Shown in pieces: positions 11,480 through 18,610 of a DNA stretch of 18,610 nt; within the stretch, counting starts at the first letter, position 1, and each line of letters begins with the position of its first letter. This DNA comes from Oscillospiraceae bacterium (GTDB lineage Bacteria; Bacillota_A; Clostridia; Oscillospirales; Ruminococcaceae), in the NCBI GenBank assembly GCA_017829075.1, contig JAGAJA010000051.1:1-18610 (forward strand), given 5' to 3'. Under the pieces are notes generated by a model, which made no database searches, was not told where the DNA came from, and was given only the letters and a program-made list of their open reading frames with translations. The position numbers and the translations under genes are program-made.

Positions 11480-13669
11480 TTATGTTTCAGCAGTGAAATG
11501 CAATTCAATAGGCGCGTAATCTCCCCAAGTCTTTGGCAGCAATACGCCGCCGCTCATCAGAGCGCTTCCCGTATAGATTTCGCCGCTTTCGGCAAGGCGG
11601 TATTTTGCTTCGGGCATAAGTCCGCGCAGCTTGATTCGGTATTGCAGGCTGTTTGGCTCTGTTCGGAAAACAACACCGCCGACAAGCACTTCTCTCTTAT
11701 CCTCCGAAACAAATTCCCACGCAGCGAGTTTATCTGTAATCGGATTGCTCAATCGGTAGTAAAATCCGCTGTGGATAAGTGAACCGTCCTTCTTAAAGCG
11801 AACAATCTGATTTTTTACCTTCTCTTTTTCGCTGTCCGAAAGCGTATTAAGGTCAAGCTCATAGCCGAAGCTGCCTGCCATAGCGGTAACCGCTCTCGTT
11901 TCAAGAGGAGTTACCCTGCCCGTCTGATGATTGGGAACCGCCGAAACATGAGAGCCAACCGCAGAAACGGGATAGAAGAACGATGTTCCGTACTGAATTG
12001 CCGTTCTTTCAACGGCGTCCGTGTCATCGCTGCACCATATCTGCGGACAATAGTAAAGCATACCTGCGTCAAAACGACCGCCGCCGCCGCTGCACCCCTC
12101 GAAAAGCACATCGGGAAAATCGTTTGTAAGCCGTTCAAGCAGCTCATACAGCCCGAGGACGTACCTGTGGGGCATTTCCCCCATATTTCCACTTTCAAGG
12201 CAGGCAGAATACCAATCGCATATACTGCGGTTCATATCCCACTTGATATAGGAGATGTCGGCGCTTTTCAGAATGCCGGAAATTGAATCGTACAGATACT
12301 GCCGCACGTCCTCTCTTGTCATATCAAGAAGAAGCTGGTATCTGCTGCGGTTAGGCTTTCTTCCCGGAATGCGTATTGCCCATTCGGGGTGAGTGCGATA
12401 CAGATTGCTGTCCTCTGAAACCATTTCCGGCTCGAACCATAAGCCGAATTTCATTCCGAGAGCAGTGATTTTTCCCGCAAGACTTCCAAGTCCACCGCGC
12501 AGCTTATCCGTATTGACAAACCAATCCCCAAGCCCCGAGCAGTCGTCGTTTCTCTTGCCGAACCAGCCGTCGTCCAGCACCAGCATATCCACGCCAAGCT
12601 GCGCCGCCTGCGCTGCAATCTTCAGTATTTTATCTTCGTCAAAATCAAAATAGGTAGCTTCCCAGTTGTTGATAAGTACAGGGCGCTCAGCAAACTGATA
12701 CTTTCCTCGGCAGATATGCTCGCGCACGGTTTTGTGGAAATTGTGCGAAAGCTTCTCAAAGCCGTTTTGGCTGAACGACATTACCGCTTCGGGTGTGCAG
12801 AATTTCTCTCCCGATTTCAGTTCCCAGCGGAAAAGCTCGGGTTTTATGCCCATAACAAGGCGGGTCTGGTCAAGTTGGGCGTACTCTATCTTTGCTGAGA
12901 AGCTGCCGCTGTACATCAGCATTGTGCCGATACAATTACCCTGTGTTTCGGTGCAGTCCTTATTGCACAGAATGATACTCGGATTCTGCTGGTGGCTTGA
13001 CGTACCTCTGCCCGAGGAGCTTTCCTGTATGCCGTGGGCGAGGGGCAGCCGCTCGGTTATTCTCTCCATTGTGTGTCTGCCGTGGAAGTGTATCCACTCG
13101 TTATAGTCTCTCGGCAGGTCAAGACAAAGACTTGCGGCATTTGTAAGGAAAACGCTGCTCTCTCCATTGTTCTCTATAATTGCGCTGCGTGTGATAATAT
13201 CAAGCTTTGGCAGCACTCCGTATTTCAGAGTTACGGTAATATCGGAGGCAGTGTCTTTGAGATATATTTCAAGGGTCTGTGCATCATTGCTTTCCGCATA
13301 TACGGCGGGAAGTCCGTCTATCGAATACTTTCCCTCAGAAATTTTATAGCCCTCGTATCTTAAATCAAGAGCACAGCTTCCCTCCGAATGAACTACGGAT
13401 ACGGCATTTATTCTGTAATCTCCGATACCTGCACAGGAATATTCCAAAGGCAGAGTATCAAGGGAATAATTGCGGTGGTTTTCCGCTTCGTAGATATTAC
13501 CTGAAAAACCTACATCAGGGTATTTGCACAGATACTCCATGCTCATTCCGACCCTTTCGCCGTACCACAAATGACGAAGTACGCCGTATTCATCAGCCAT
13601 AAGCTGATATTCCGAATTGTCGGTTTCTATGATAAAAAGCCTTGATTTTTCATTAATGTTAATAGGCAT
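11480..13669 (-). CDS. aga: GH36 alpha-galactosidase
   Basis: This encodes a 729-residue cytoplasmic retaining alpha-galactosidase that removes alpha-1,6-galactose from raffinose, melibiose and stachyose. An N-terminal beta-supersandwich (1-320) precedes the barrel, which shows NNWEATYFDFDE (334-345), VLDDGWFGKRNDD (364-376) and WFEPEMVSEDSNLY (411-424). The nucleophile is Asp478 in KWDMN, the substrate-binding loop is CSGGGGRFD (526-534) and the acid/base is Asp548 in CSDDTDA. Length and catalytic positions match, from memory, the tetrameric Geobacillus enzymes AgaA/AgaB. There is no signal peptide, so the substrate must be imported by the ABC system upstream. GAGAGG lies 8 nt before the ATG, and the gtfA stop is 12 nt upstream. 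Confidence 0.97.
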   Translation of the reverse strand: MPININEKSRLFIIETDNSEYQLMADEYGVLRHLWYGERVGMSMEYLCKYPDVGFSGNIYEAENHRNYSLDTLPLEYSCAGIGDYRINAVSVVHSEGSCALDLRYEGYKISEGKYSIDGLPAVYAESNDAQTLEIYLKDTASDITVTLKYGVLPKLDIITRSAIIENNGESSVFLTNAASLCLDLPRDYNEWIHFHGRHTMERITERLPLAHGIQESSSGRGTSSHQQNPSIILCNKDCTETQGNCIGTMLMYSGSFSAKIEYAQLDQTRLVMGIKPELFRWELKSGEKFCTPEAVMSFSQNGFEKLSHNFHKTVREHICRGKYQFAERPVLINNWEATYFDFDEDKILKIAAQAAQLGVDMLVLDDGWFGKRNDDCSGLGDWFVNTDKLRGGLGSLAGKITALGMKFGLWFEPEMVSEDSNLYRTHPEWAIRIPGRKPNRSRYQLLLDMTREDVRQYLYDSISGILKSADISYIKWDMNRSICDWYSACLESGNMGEMPHRYVLGLYELLERLTNDFPDVLFEGCSGGGGRFDAGMLYYCPQIWCSDDTDAVERTAIQYGTSFFYPVSAVGSHVSAVPNHQTGRVTPLETRAVTAMAGSFGYELDLNTLSDSEKEKVKNQIVRFKKDGSLIHSGFYYRLSNPITDKLAAWEFVSEDKREVLVGGVVFRTEPNSLQYRIKLRGLMPEAKYRLAESGEIYTGSALMSGGVLLPKTWGDYAPIELHFTAET

Positions 13670-13681
13670 TTGCTACACCTC

Positions 13682-15091
13682 TCACTTTATCTCAAAATTA
13701 TAGGTTGACAGGTCAGCGTCAAGGGTGATGGAGTATTCACCGCAGGTTCTTGTTATAACAAGCCTGCTTCTTTCCGTTTCTACCGAAATGCTGCCCTCAA
13801 GTCCGAATGCGGGGTGGGAGTTTCTAAGCTCCATAAGCTCTTTCAGCTTCTGAACCACCGGTCTTGTCTGCTCCGCTTCAACGTCCTCGGCGGTATAGTA
13901 ATGGCGGTTGATGTCACGCCCGTTTTTGGTACGCTCCATAAGCTCAATATCGTTCGAGCCTGCAAGCATACCCACATAGTACACCTGCGGGATTCCCGGA
14001 GCAAAGAACTGTATCGCTCTTGCCAGAAGATATGCGCTGTCGTTGTCGCCGAGCGCCGAATAATAGGTGGTGTTCACCTGATATATGTCAAGATTGTTGT
14101 ACGCCTCGGAGCTGTATATCATCTTCACGTTTGCGCCCTTTGAGTACATCTGCTCCTTAACCTTATCAATCTCCTCGTCGGGGAGCAGGTCTTTGACGTC
14201 CACAATGCCTATGCCGTCATGTGTGTCAAGTGTGGTGAACTGCTTCATCGGACATTTCAGCAGCCAGCTTTTGAGATATTCTCCCGTATGATTGTAGAGG
14301 GCGTGAAGCGTAAGGACAGGCAGAGCGAAATCGTAAATCCAGAAGCCTTTATCCGCAATTTTCATAGGGATAGTGTAATGCTCATGTATCTCGGGAAGTA
14401 TCTCCGCACCGCCCTCAGAAGCGATTTTTTCTATATCATAAAGCAGCTCCCATATATCCGGTTCAATAAAGAAACAGCTTGTTCCCGCCTTTTTTACTGC
14501 ATAAGCAAAAGCGTCAAGCCTTATTACGGAAGCGCCTCTGCGGCACATCTCACGGATAGTATCTGCTATGAATTTCTTGGTTGTGTCCTTTGATATATCA
14601 AGGTCTATCTGCTCCTCGCAGAAGGTACACCACACCTTTTCGGTAGAGCCGTCCGCAAATTTTGCCTCAATATAGGGCGCGCGGGGCTTGCGCTTGTAGA
14701 TTATGTCTGTCTGTTCTGGAGTTGGCTCTCCGTTTTCCCAGAAATCCTTGTAGCAGATAAACATATCCTTGTACTCGGACTCGTCCTTTTTTGCAAGGAA
14801 ATCCTTGAAATACTCCGAGCTTGCGGAAATGTGATTTACCATGAAATCAAACATAAGGTAGTATTCCTTGCCCATAGCTTCAATGTCATCGAAAGTGCCG
14901 AAGCTTTCCTCCACAACGTCATATCTCATAGGAGCAAACCCTCTGTCTGCCGAGGAGGGGAAAAACGGCAGGATATGAACTCCGCCGACCGCCTTTTTGT
15001 AGTGCTTGTCGAGCACTCCGTGAAGCTCGCGGATATTCTTGCCCATACTGTCGGCGTAGGTTATAAGCATTATCTTGTTCTGTATTTTCAT
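13682..15091 (-). CDS. gtfA: Sucrose phosphorylase (GH13_18)
   Basis: This encodes a 469-residue phosphorylase that splits sucrose with phosphate into glucose-1-phosphate and fructose, saving one ATP. The GH13 residues are in the right places: nucleophile Asp193 in VIRLDAF, acid/base Glu234 in LPEIHEHY, and transition-state Asp292 in TLDTHDGIG. PGIPQVYYVG and DINRHYY are typical of this subfamily. The neighbours support sucrose made inside the cell by alpha-galactosidase from raffinose. The close relative sucrose-6F-phosphate phosphorylase cannot be fully excluded, but no phosphotransferase system or sucrose kinase is present to make that substrate. GAAAGGAAA precedes the ATG. A 57-nt gap with a hairpin separates it from the permease gene. 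It is the same gene pairing as aga-msmEFG-gtfA of streptococci. Confidence 0.93.
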   Translation of the reverse strand: MKIQNKIMLITYADSMGKNIRELHGVLDKHYKKAVGGVHILPFFPSSADRGFAPMRYDVVEESFGTFDDIEAMGKEYYLMFDFMVNHISASSEYFKDFLAKKDESEYKDMFICYKDFWENGEPTPEQTDIIYKRKPRAPYIEAKFADGSTEKVWCTFCEEQIDLDISKDTTKKFIADTIREMCRRGASVIRLDAFAYAVKKAGTSCFFIEPDIWELLYDIEKIASEGGAEILPEIHEHYTIPMKIADKGFWIYDFALPVLTLHALYNHTGEYLKSWLLKCPMKQFTTLDTHDGIGIVDVKDLLPDEEIDKVKEQMYSKGANVKMIYSSEAYNNLDIYQVNTTYYSALGDNDSAYLLARAIQFFAPGIPQVYYVGMLAGSNDIELMERTKNGRDINRHYYTAEDVEAEQTRPVVQKLKELMELRNSHPAFGLEGSISVETERSRLVITRTCGEYSITLDADLSTYNFEIK

Positions 15092-15113
15092 TTCGATTTC
15101 CTTTCTTTAGTGC

Positions 15114-15139
15114 TTTCCCCCGCCGAGCGGCAGGGGAAA
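15114..15139 (-). other. Intercistronic mRNA hairpin between permease and gtfA
   Basis: The stem TTTCCCC/GGGGAAA plus GCC/GGC, with one mismatch and a GAGC loop, gives about 10 bp, GC-rich. No T-run follows on the minus strand, so it is not a normal terminator. It may stabilise the upstream transporter message or mark a processing site. Confidence 0.6.
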
Positions 15140-15148
15140 TCATATATA

Positions 15149-16063
15149 TTAACCCTTGACTGCTCCGTTTGCAACGCCGCCGATAATCTGCTTCTGACAG
15201 AAAATATAGAGTATAAGGATAGGCAGCAGCGCCAGCAGATAAGAAGCAAAGGCAAGGTTGTAATTTGTGCCGAACTGTGTCTGGAAATTAAGCTGTGCAA
15301 GTGGCAGGGTAGTATTTTCGGAGCCTGACATTATAACGAGAGGAGTCATAACATCGTTCCATGTTCCGAGGGCTGTAAGAACAGCTACGGTAGCGTGCAT
15401 AGGCTTCATCATCGGGAAGATTATCGTCCAGTAGGTGCGCCATGCAGAAGCACCGTCAATATCCGCTGCTTCTTCCATAGCAAGGGGAATATTCTTCATA
15501 TATCCGCTGTAAAGCATGACATTCATTGGCATAAAGAATACGGTATAGAGAATTATTACACCGAACATATTGTCAAGTCCAAGTACGGCAGTCTGCTTAA
15601 CGAGGGGCATCATAAGTATTGCAAATGGCACGAACATACCGCTTACAATATAGAAGTATATAAGCTTGAAGCTCTTCTTGCGGCTCATATTTCTTCCGAT
15701 AGCATAGCCTGCCATTGAGTGAATGATTATTGAGAGAACAATAGAAGCGCCTGTGATAATCACGCTGTTTCCGAGAGAATGCCAGAAATCTGTTACCCTC
15801 ATGGCTTCTGCAAAGTTATCAAGGCTGAAGGTCTGGGGCAGAGCAAGGGCACCTGCAATATCGTTGGTCATCTCCGAGGGAGATTTCAGCGCAATAATGA
15901 TAGTCATATACAGCGGAAACAGTATTGCAAAACAGCCGATTATCAGTAAAACTGTGATGATTATGGAGGATACTTTATTCTTGCTAATTTTAGGCTTGCG
16001 TGAGGGCTTGTTTTCTGTTTGTGTCGCAACGGGCTCGGTTACATTTACAATCTTTTCACTCAT
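15149..16063 (-). CDS. msmG: Sugar ABC transporter permease, MalG/MsmG type
   Basis: This encodes a 304-residue inner-membrane permease of a CUT1 carbohydrate importer. After a charged cytoplasmic lead of about 30 residues there are about six membrane segments (near 32-59, 98-122, 132-155, 165-185, 215-235, 265-290). The ATPase-contact EAA loop reads EEAADIDGASAWRTYWTIIF (197-216). The C-terminus GGVANGAVKG is the usual MalG-type end. AAAGGAGGAG precedes the ATG, which overlaps the stop of the other permease gene as ATGA. It forms the membrane channel with that permease and receives sugar from the binding protein. No ATPase gene lies in the operon. Confidence 0.93.
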   Translation of the reverse strand: MSEKIVNVTEPVATQTENKPSRKPKISKNKVSSIIITVLLIIGCFAILFPLYMTIIIALKSPSEMTNDIAGALALPQTFSLDNFAEAMRVTDFWHSLGNSVIITGASIVLSIIIHSMAGYAIGRNMSRKKSFKLIYFYIVSGMFVPFAILMMPLVKQTAVLGLDNMFGVIILYTVFFMPMNVMLYSGYMKNIPLAMEEAADIDGASAWRTYWTIIFPMMKPMHATVAVLTALGTWNDVMTPLVIMSGSENTTLPLAQLNFQTQFGTNYNLAFASYLLALLPILILYIFCQKQIIGGVANGAVKG

Positions 16064-16938
16064 AGCTGCTCCTCCTTTTTATTCGTAATTACCATCTGGA
16101 AAACGGATATAGCAACAATTACAATAAAGAACACAACCGCATTTGCACTCTGGAAGCCGAACTGTCCGCCGTCCATGCCGTTTTTGTAGATGAGGTAGGA
16201 AATCGACTCTGTGCTTTGTGCAGGACCGCCCTTTGTCAATGCCATAATCTGGTCGAATACCATAAGCATATTCTTTGTGCTGAGAACAAGGTTTGTGGTG
16301 ACAAACGGCATAAGCATTGGAAGTGTAAGGTGTCTGAACTTCTGCCACGGGGTTACGCCGTCAATCATTCCTGCCTCGTAAATGTCCGCCGGAATGGTCT
16401 GAAGTCCCGAAATGTAGATGATTGTGTTCATCGCCACCGCCTGCCATACTCCTACGATAAGAACGCCTATCCAAGCTGTTTCCTCGCCGGCAAGAATACT
16501 GTTTTCAATGAAGTTTATGTGCAGTGCCGAGCCGATAGCAGGGATAATATAGGTGAAGATAAAGCTGAAAATATAACCTACAACCAGTCCCCCAAGGACA
16601 TTCGGGAGGAAATATACTCCCCTTAATGCGCTCTTGAACTTGATTTTGCTGTTAAGTCCCAGAGCAAGAAGCAGGCTGATTACATTGACAAGTACCGTTC
16701 CGACGATTGCATACTTGAAAGTGAACAGGTAGGAATTTCCCACTCTTGCGTCGCTGAACAGGTCTATGTAATTGCGCAGTCCCACAAACTCAAAGCTGCC
16801 GTAGCCCTTGTAATTCGTGAAGCTGTAAAACGCGCCGGTTATCAGTGGTATTGTGTTGAATGCGACAAAAAGGATAAGTGCGGGAGCTATCATTAGTATA
16901 AAGGTCATTCGCCTTGATAATACTTTCTTGTTTTTCAT
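16060..16938 (-). CDS. msmF: Sugar ABC transporter permease, MalF/MsmF type
   Basis: This encodes a 292-residue inner-membrane permease and partner of the MsmG-type subunit. About six membrane segments are visible, with an N-terminal MTFILMIAPALILFVAF helix (11-27) and the usual GLRNYIDLF loop (53-61). The EAA loop is YEAGMIDGVTPWQKFRHLTL (187-206). The start at 16938 was chosen because GGAGGGG lies just upstream and the first helix follows. The longer in-frame ATG at 16998 would add a charged, unrelated 20-residue tail inside the binding-protein gene. The ATG overlaps the binding-protein stop as ATGA, and its own stop overlaps the next gene in the same way. Confidence 0.93.
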   Translation of the reverse strand: MKNKKVLSRRMTFILMIAPALILFVAFNTIPLITGAFYSFTNYKGYGSFEFVGLRNYIDLFSDARVGNSYLFTFKYAIVGTVLVNVISLLLALGLNSKIKFKSALRGVYFLPNVLGGLVVGYIFSFIFTYIIPAIGSALHINFIENSILAGEETAWIGVLIVGVWQAVAMNTIIYISGLQTIPADIYEAGMIDGVTPWQKFRHLTLPMLMPFVTTNLVLSTKNMLMVFDQIMALTKGGPAQSTESISYLIYKNGMDGGQFGFQSANAVVFFIVIVAISVFQMVITNKKEEQL

Positions 16939-18224
16939 TGCTGCCCCTCCTCGTATTTCTTCACCCGTGCGATAAGGTCGCGGTTGTATCTCGCCCATTC
17001 CTTGTCGAAGCGCTCAAGGAACTGCCGCGCCGAGTTATCGCTCTTGTCCATGAGATAGGTCTGAATCATTGCGTCAACGCTCATTTCGCTGGGGTAGTGG
17101 TGGTCGTGGTAATCCGACATTCTGCCGTCCTTTATGTACTGCTCCATTCCGTTTAAGAACTCCGGTAGTTTAAAGTCGCCCTCCTTGCAGGGGATTCCTC
17201 CCTGGTCGTCCAGATAAATCTGCACTGTTTCGTCCTCGAACATGAAGCGAAGCACCTCATAAACCGCTTCCTTGTTCTTTGTACCCTTCATCACTGAGAA
17301 ATGCAGGTCTATACCGGAGTTGAGCACATTATCCTGTTCGTTTTCGTTTGCAGGGAATGTGAAGGAATCAATATTCATATCGGGATTTACCGAAAGTATC
17401 TGCGGTACTGCGTAGCTGCCGATGGGGTACATTGCAGACTGTCCTCTCGCAAAGGCGGTGCAGGCGTCGTTGTAGCTGTATGCGTAGGGATTCGGTTCGG
17501 CGTAATCAAGCAGCACCTTTATTTTATCGGCTACCTCAGCGTATTCCGCCGCAAAGGTCGTCCTGCCTGCGTTTACGCTACTGCACACATCGGAGGGAGC
17601 AAGTCCTACGGCAAGCGCATTCCACGGTGCCAAACAAGTCCATGTGTCCTTATAGCCCAGGTAAAGCGGGTCGGTGCCTGATTTCTTAATCTCCTCGCAA
17701 AGTGCTATAAACTCGCTCCATGTTTCTGGAATTTCCCAGCCGTTCTGCTCAAACATATCCTTGTTGTAGAGTATTCCTGCCGCATTCGCCGCATAAGGCA
17801 GGGCATAAACTCCCTCTTTTGGAAGCAGCTCAAGCTCCTTTTCGGTTTTGAGGTAAGCGGGGTTTATAGTATCTATTATCTCAATGTCTGAAATGTCCTC
17901 AAACAGGTCTGCGTCAAGGAAATTTGAGTAATTCATATCGCCGCCGATACCTACAATATCGGGATAGTCCTCTCGGATAAGGCGGGTTTTGAGGACAGTC
18001 ATCGCCTCGTTCGGGGATTCGATTTTTAGCTGAATATCGTCGTGAGTTTCGTTAAACAGCTGTTCAATTTTCTCAAACGCCTTGACTGCTTCGGGTTTGT
18101 ACTGGAGCATTGTGACCGTGGTTACTCCGTCTTTGCCGGCGTCGCCGGAACAGCCCGACAGGAAAACCGAAGCGGAAATTGCCGCAGCTGTTAAAAGTGA
18201 TACTGCTGCTCTGCTTTTTTTCAT
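16935..18224 (-). CDS. msmE: Sugar ABC transporter solute-binding lipoprotein, MsmE-like
   Basis: This encodes a 429-residue extracellular substrate-binding protein of the CUT1 family (SBP_bac_1), anchored to the membrane by lipid. The signal peptide is MKKSRAAVSLLTAAAISASV, and the lipobox is FLSGC with Cys25. The mature part shows family landmarks such as YPDIVGIGGD, LYNKDMFEQNGWEIPETWSEF (split across 152-172) and FARGQSAMYPIGSYAVPQI near residue 260. The operon partners point to raffinose-family oligosaccharides as ligand. This is inferred, since binding proteins of this family cannot be assigned by sequence alone. AAAGGAGG lies 9 nt before the ATG. It is the first gene of the operon. Confidence 0.93.
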   Translation of the reverse strand: MKKSRAAVSLLTAAAISASVFLSGCSGDAGKDGVTTVTMLQYKPEAVKAFEKIEQLFNETHDDIQLKIESPNEAMTVLKTRLIREDYPDIVGIGGDMNYSNFLDADLFEDISDIEIIDTINPAYLKTEKELELLPKEGVYALPYAANAAGILYNKDMFEQNGWEIPETWSEFIALCEEIKKSGTDPLYLGYKDTWTCLAPWNALAVGLAPSDVCSSVNAGRTTFAAEYAEVADKIKVLLDYAEPNPYAYSYNDACTAFARGQSAMYPIGSYAVPQILSVNPDMNIDSFTFPANENEQDNVLNSGIDLHFSVMKGTKNKEAVYEVLRFMFEDETVQIYLDDQGGIPCKEGDFKLPEFLNGMEQYIKDGRMSDYHDHHYPSEMSVDAMIQTYLMDKSDNSARQFLERFDKEWARYNRDLIARVKKYEEGQQ

Positions 18225-18265
18225 GTTGAATTACCTCCTTTTGTGTGGGGCTTTCTCTTGAAAAT

Positions 18266-18295
18266 AGTATATCATACCATAATGCGTTCTGTAAA
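18266..18295 (-). promoter_or_regulatory. Predicted promoter of the raffinose operon
   Basis: On the minus strand, TTTACA (18295-18290) is followed by an 18-nt spacer and TATACT (18271-18266). The leader to the ATG at 18224 is about 35 nt. The spacer contains one copy of the ATACCATAATGC motif, so a protein bound there would directly affect RNA polymerase. Confidence 0.6.
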
Positions 18296-18371
18296 TCGCT
18301 TAAAAGCAGAAGTTTTATACCATTTTACGACATTTTTCTGTTAAAATAAAAATATAGTTGCATTATGGTAT
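18274..18371. promoter_or_regulatory. Three-copy operator candidate (ATACCAT motif)
   Basis: ATACCATAATGC at 18274-18285 recurs as its exact 12-bp inverse GCATTATGGTAT at 18360-18371. A shorter copy, ATACCAT, is at 18317-18323. Spacings are 43 and 48 bp. The first copy lies in the operon promoter, and the last covers the -35 box and spacer of the divergent promoter. Asymmetric repeated half-sites fit AraC-family binding. Confidence 0.55.
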
Positions 18372-18386
18372 ATTTTGTGTTATACT
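18358..18386 (+). promoter_or_regulatory. Divergent sigma-A type promoter
   Basis: TTGCAT at 18358-18363, a 17-nt spacer and TATACT at 18381-18386. It is followed by a leader with GGAGGTG at 18423-18429 and an ATG at 18434. The -35 box overlaps the inverted operator motif. Confidence 0.65.
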
Positions 18387-18433
18387 GATAAAAAATATCA
18401 ACAACTTATATCGCTGTATGTTGGAGGTGCACT

Positions 18434-18496
18434 ATGAAGGATCTGCTCTTTTCCGTATTCCCCAATGATAGGCAACACCGCACAATTATGCAATGA
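18434..18496 (+). pseudogene. Broken 5' end of a divergent gene, probably the operon regulator
   Basis: A well-formed promoter and a GGAGGTG ribosome binding site lead into a frame of only 20 codons, MKDLLFSVFPNDRQHRTIMQ, which ends at TGA. The start MKDLLFSVFPND is reminiscent, from memory, of AraC-family MsmR-type regulators that sit divergently from alpha-galactosidase operons in Clostridia. The following residues no longer fit. I therefore infer a break near 18470 from insertion, deletion or rearrangement. The alternative is a genuine short leader peptide, because no continuing frame of the regulator is visible in the remaining 114 bases. Confidence 0.4.
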
Positions 18497-18610
18497 CAAT
18501 CCGGATAATAAGCACATTTAGTAAATGTCTATATCAACCCTAAAACGTCTGCCGAGGCGCACTGAATCAAGCTGCCAGACAAGGTCTGTCAGCCAGAATC
18601 AGGTTTGCCA
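18497..18610. other. Gene-free right edge with two hairpins
   Basis: No gene is supported here. A perfect 7-bp inverted repeat ACATTTA/TAAATGT lies at 18514-18528. A stronger imperfect hairpin, GCTG.CAGAC/GTCTG.CAGC (9 bp with one mismatch and a 3-nt loop), lies at 18571-18593. Such structures could belong to the end of an insertion element that broke the divergent gene, but no transposase or known terminal repeat is visible. Confidence 0.35.

Noticed and set aside
18290..18306. cre-like catabolite-repression site near the operon promoter
   Set aside because: TGTAAATCGCTTAAAA resembles the CcpA consensus but has an extra base and mismatches in the right half. It is not good enough to claim.
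18525..18610. Frame opening with ATG at 18525 and running off the right edge (MSISTLKRLPRRTESS...)
   Set aside because: There is no ribosome binding site, the composition is Arg/Ser/Gln-rich and unlike the neighbouring genes, and it overlaps two hairpins. It is too short to judge without sequence beyond the window.
1..18610. CRISPR arrays, tRNA or rRNA genes
   Set aside because: No regularly spaced repeats, no cloverleaf-like sequence and no rRNA motifs were seen on either strand.

Overview
The window reads like a low-to-mid GC Clostridia (Firmicutes) genome, most likely a gut Ruminococcus/Oscillospiraceae- or Lachnospiraceae-type bacterium. The reasons are strong AGGAGG ribosome binding sites, sigma-A type promoters, a class II (Firmicutes-type) GalT, an Msm/Gan-like sugar ABC transporter and mobilizable-element genes typical of gut Clostridia. 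The genus is an inference.

Positions 1-4704 look like part of an integrated, probably decayed mobilizable element. From right to left it holds an XRE regulator (3980-4606, +), the C-terminal half of a relaxase (3700-2978, -), an excisionase-like winged-helix protein (2956-2672, -), a gene-free stretch with an orphan promoter, a second XRE regulator (2443-2081, -), a very acidic protein of unknown function (1945-1148, -), a small helix-hairpin-helix protein (700-942, +) framed by two identical palindromes, and a small lipoprotein (451-11, -). No integrase, relaxase catalytic domain or att site is visible.

Positions 4705-7674 hold a divergent pair: a GH31 alpha-glucosidase (6684-4705, -) and an AraC-family regulator (6811-7674, +). 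Their two promoters share overlapping -10 boxes.

Positions 18224-7664 are one eight-gene, minus-strand operon for raffinose-family sugars. Its order is solute-binding lipoprotein, two permeases, sucrose phosphorylase, GH36 alpha-galactosidase, galactokinase, class II GalT and a PfkB-family fructokinase. Inferred flow: the ABC importer brings in raffinose, melibiose or stachyose. Aga releases galactose and leaves sucrose. GtfA turns sucrose plus phosphate into glucose-1-phosphate and fructose. The PfkB kinase makes fructose-6-phosphate. GalK and GalT route galactose into the UDP-hexose pool. The ABC ATPase and GalE are not in the window and must be supplied elsewhere. Three junctions are ATGA start/stop overlaps, and the other gaps are 12-57 nt. 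The operon terminator appears to lie antisense inside the 3' end of the convergent AraC gene.

Positions 18225-18610 hold the operon promoter, a divergent promoter, three copies of an ATACCAT motif and a divergent reading frame that stops after 20 codons. That frame is probably the broken start of the operon's own AraC-type regulator. The sequence after it carries hairpins and no recognised gene.
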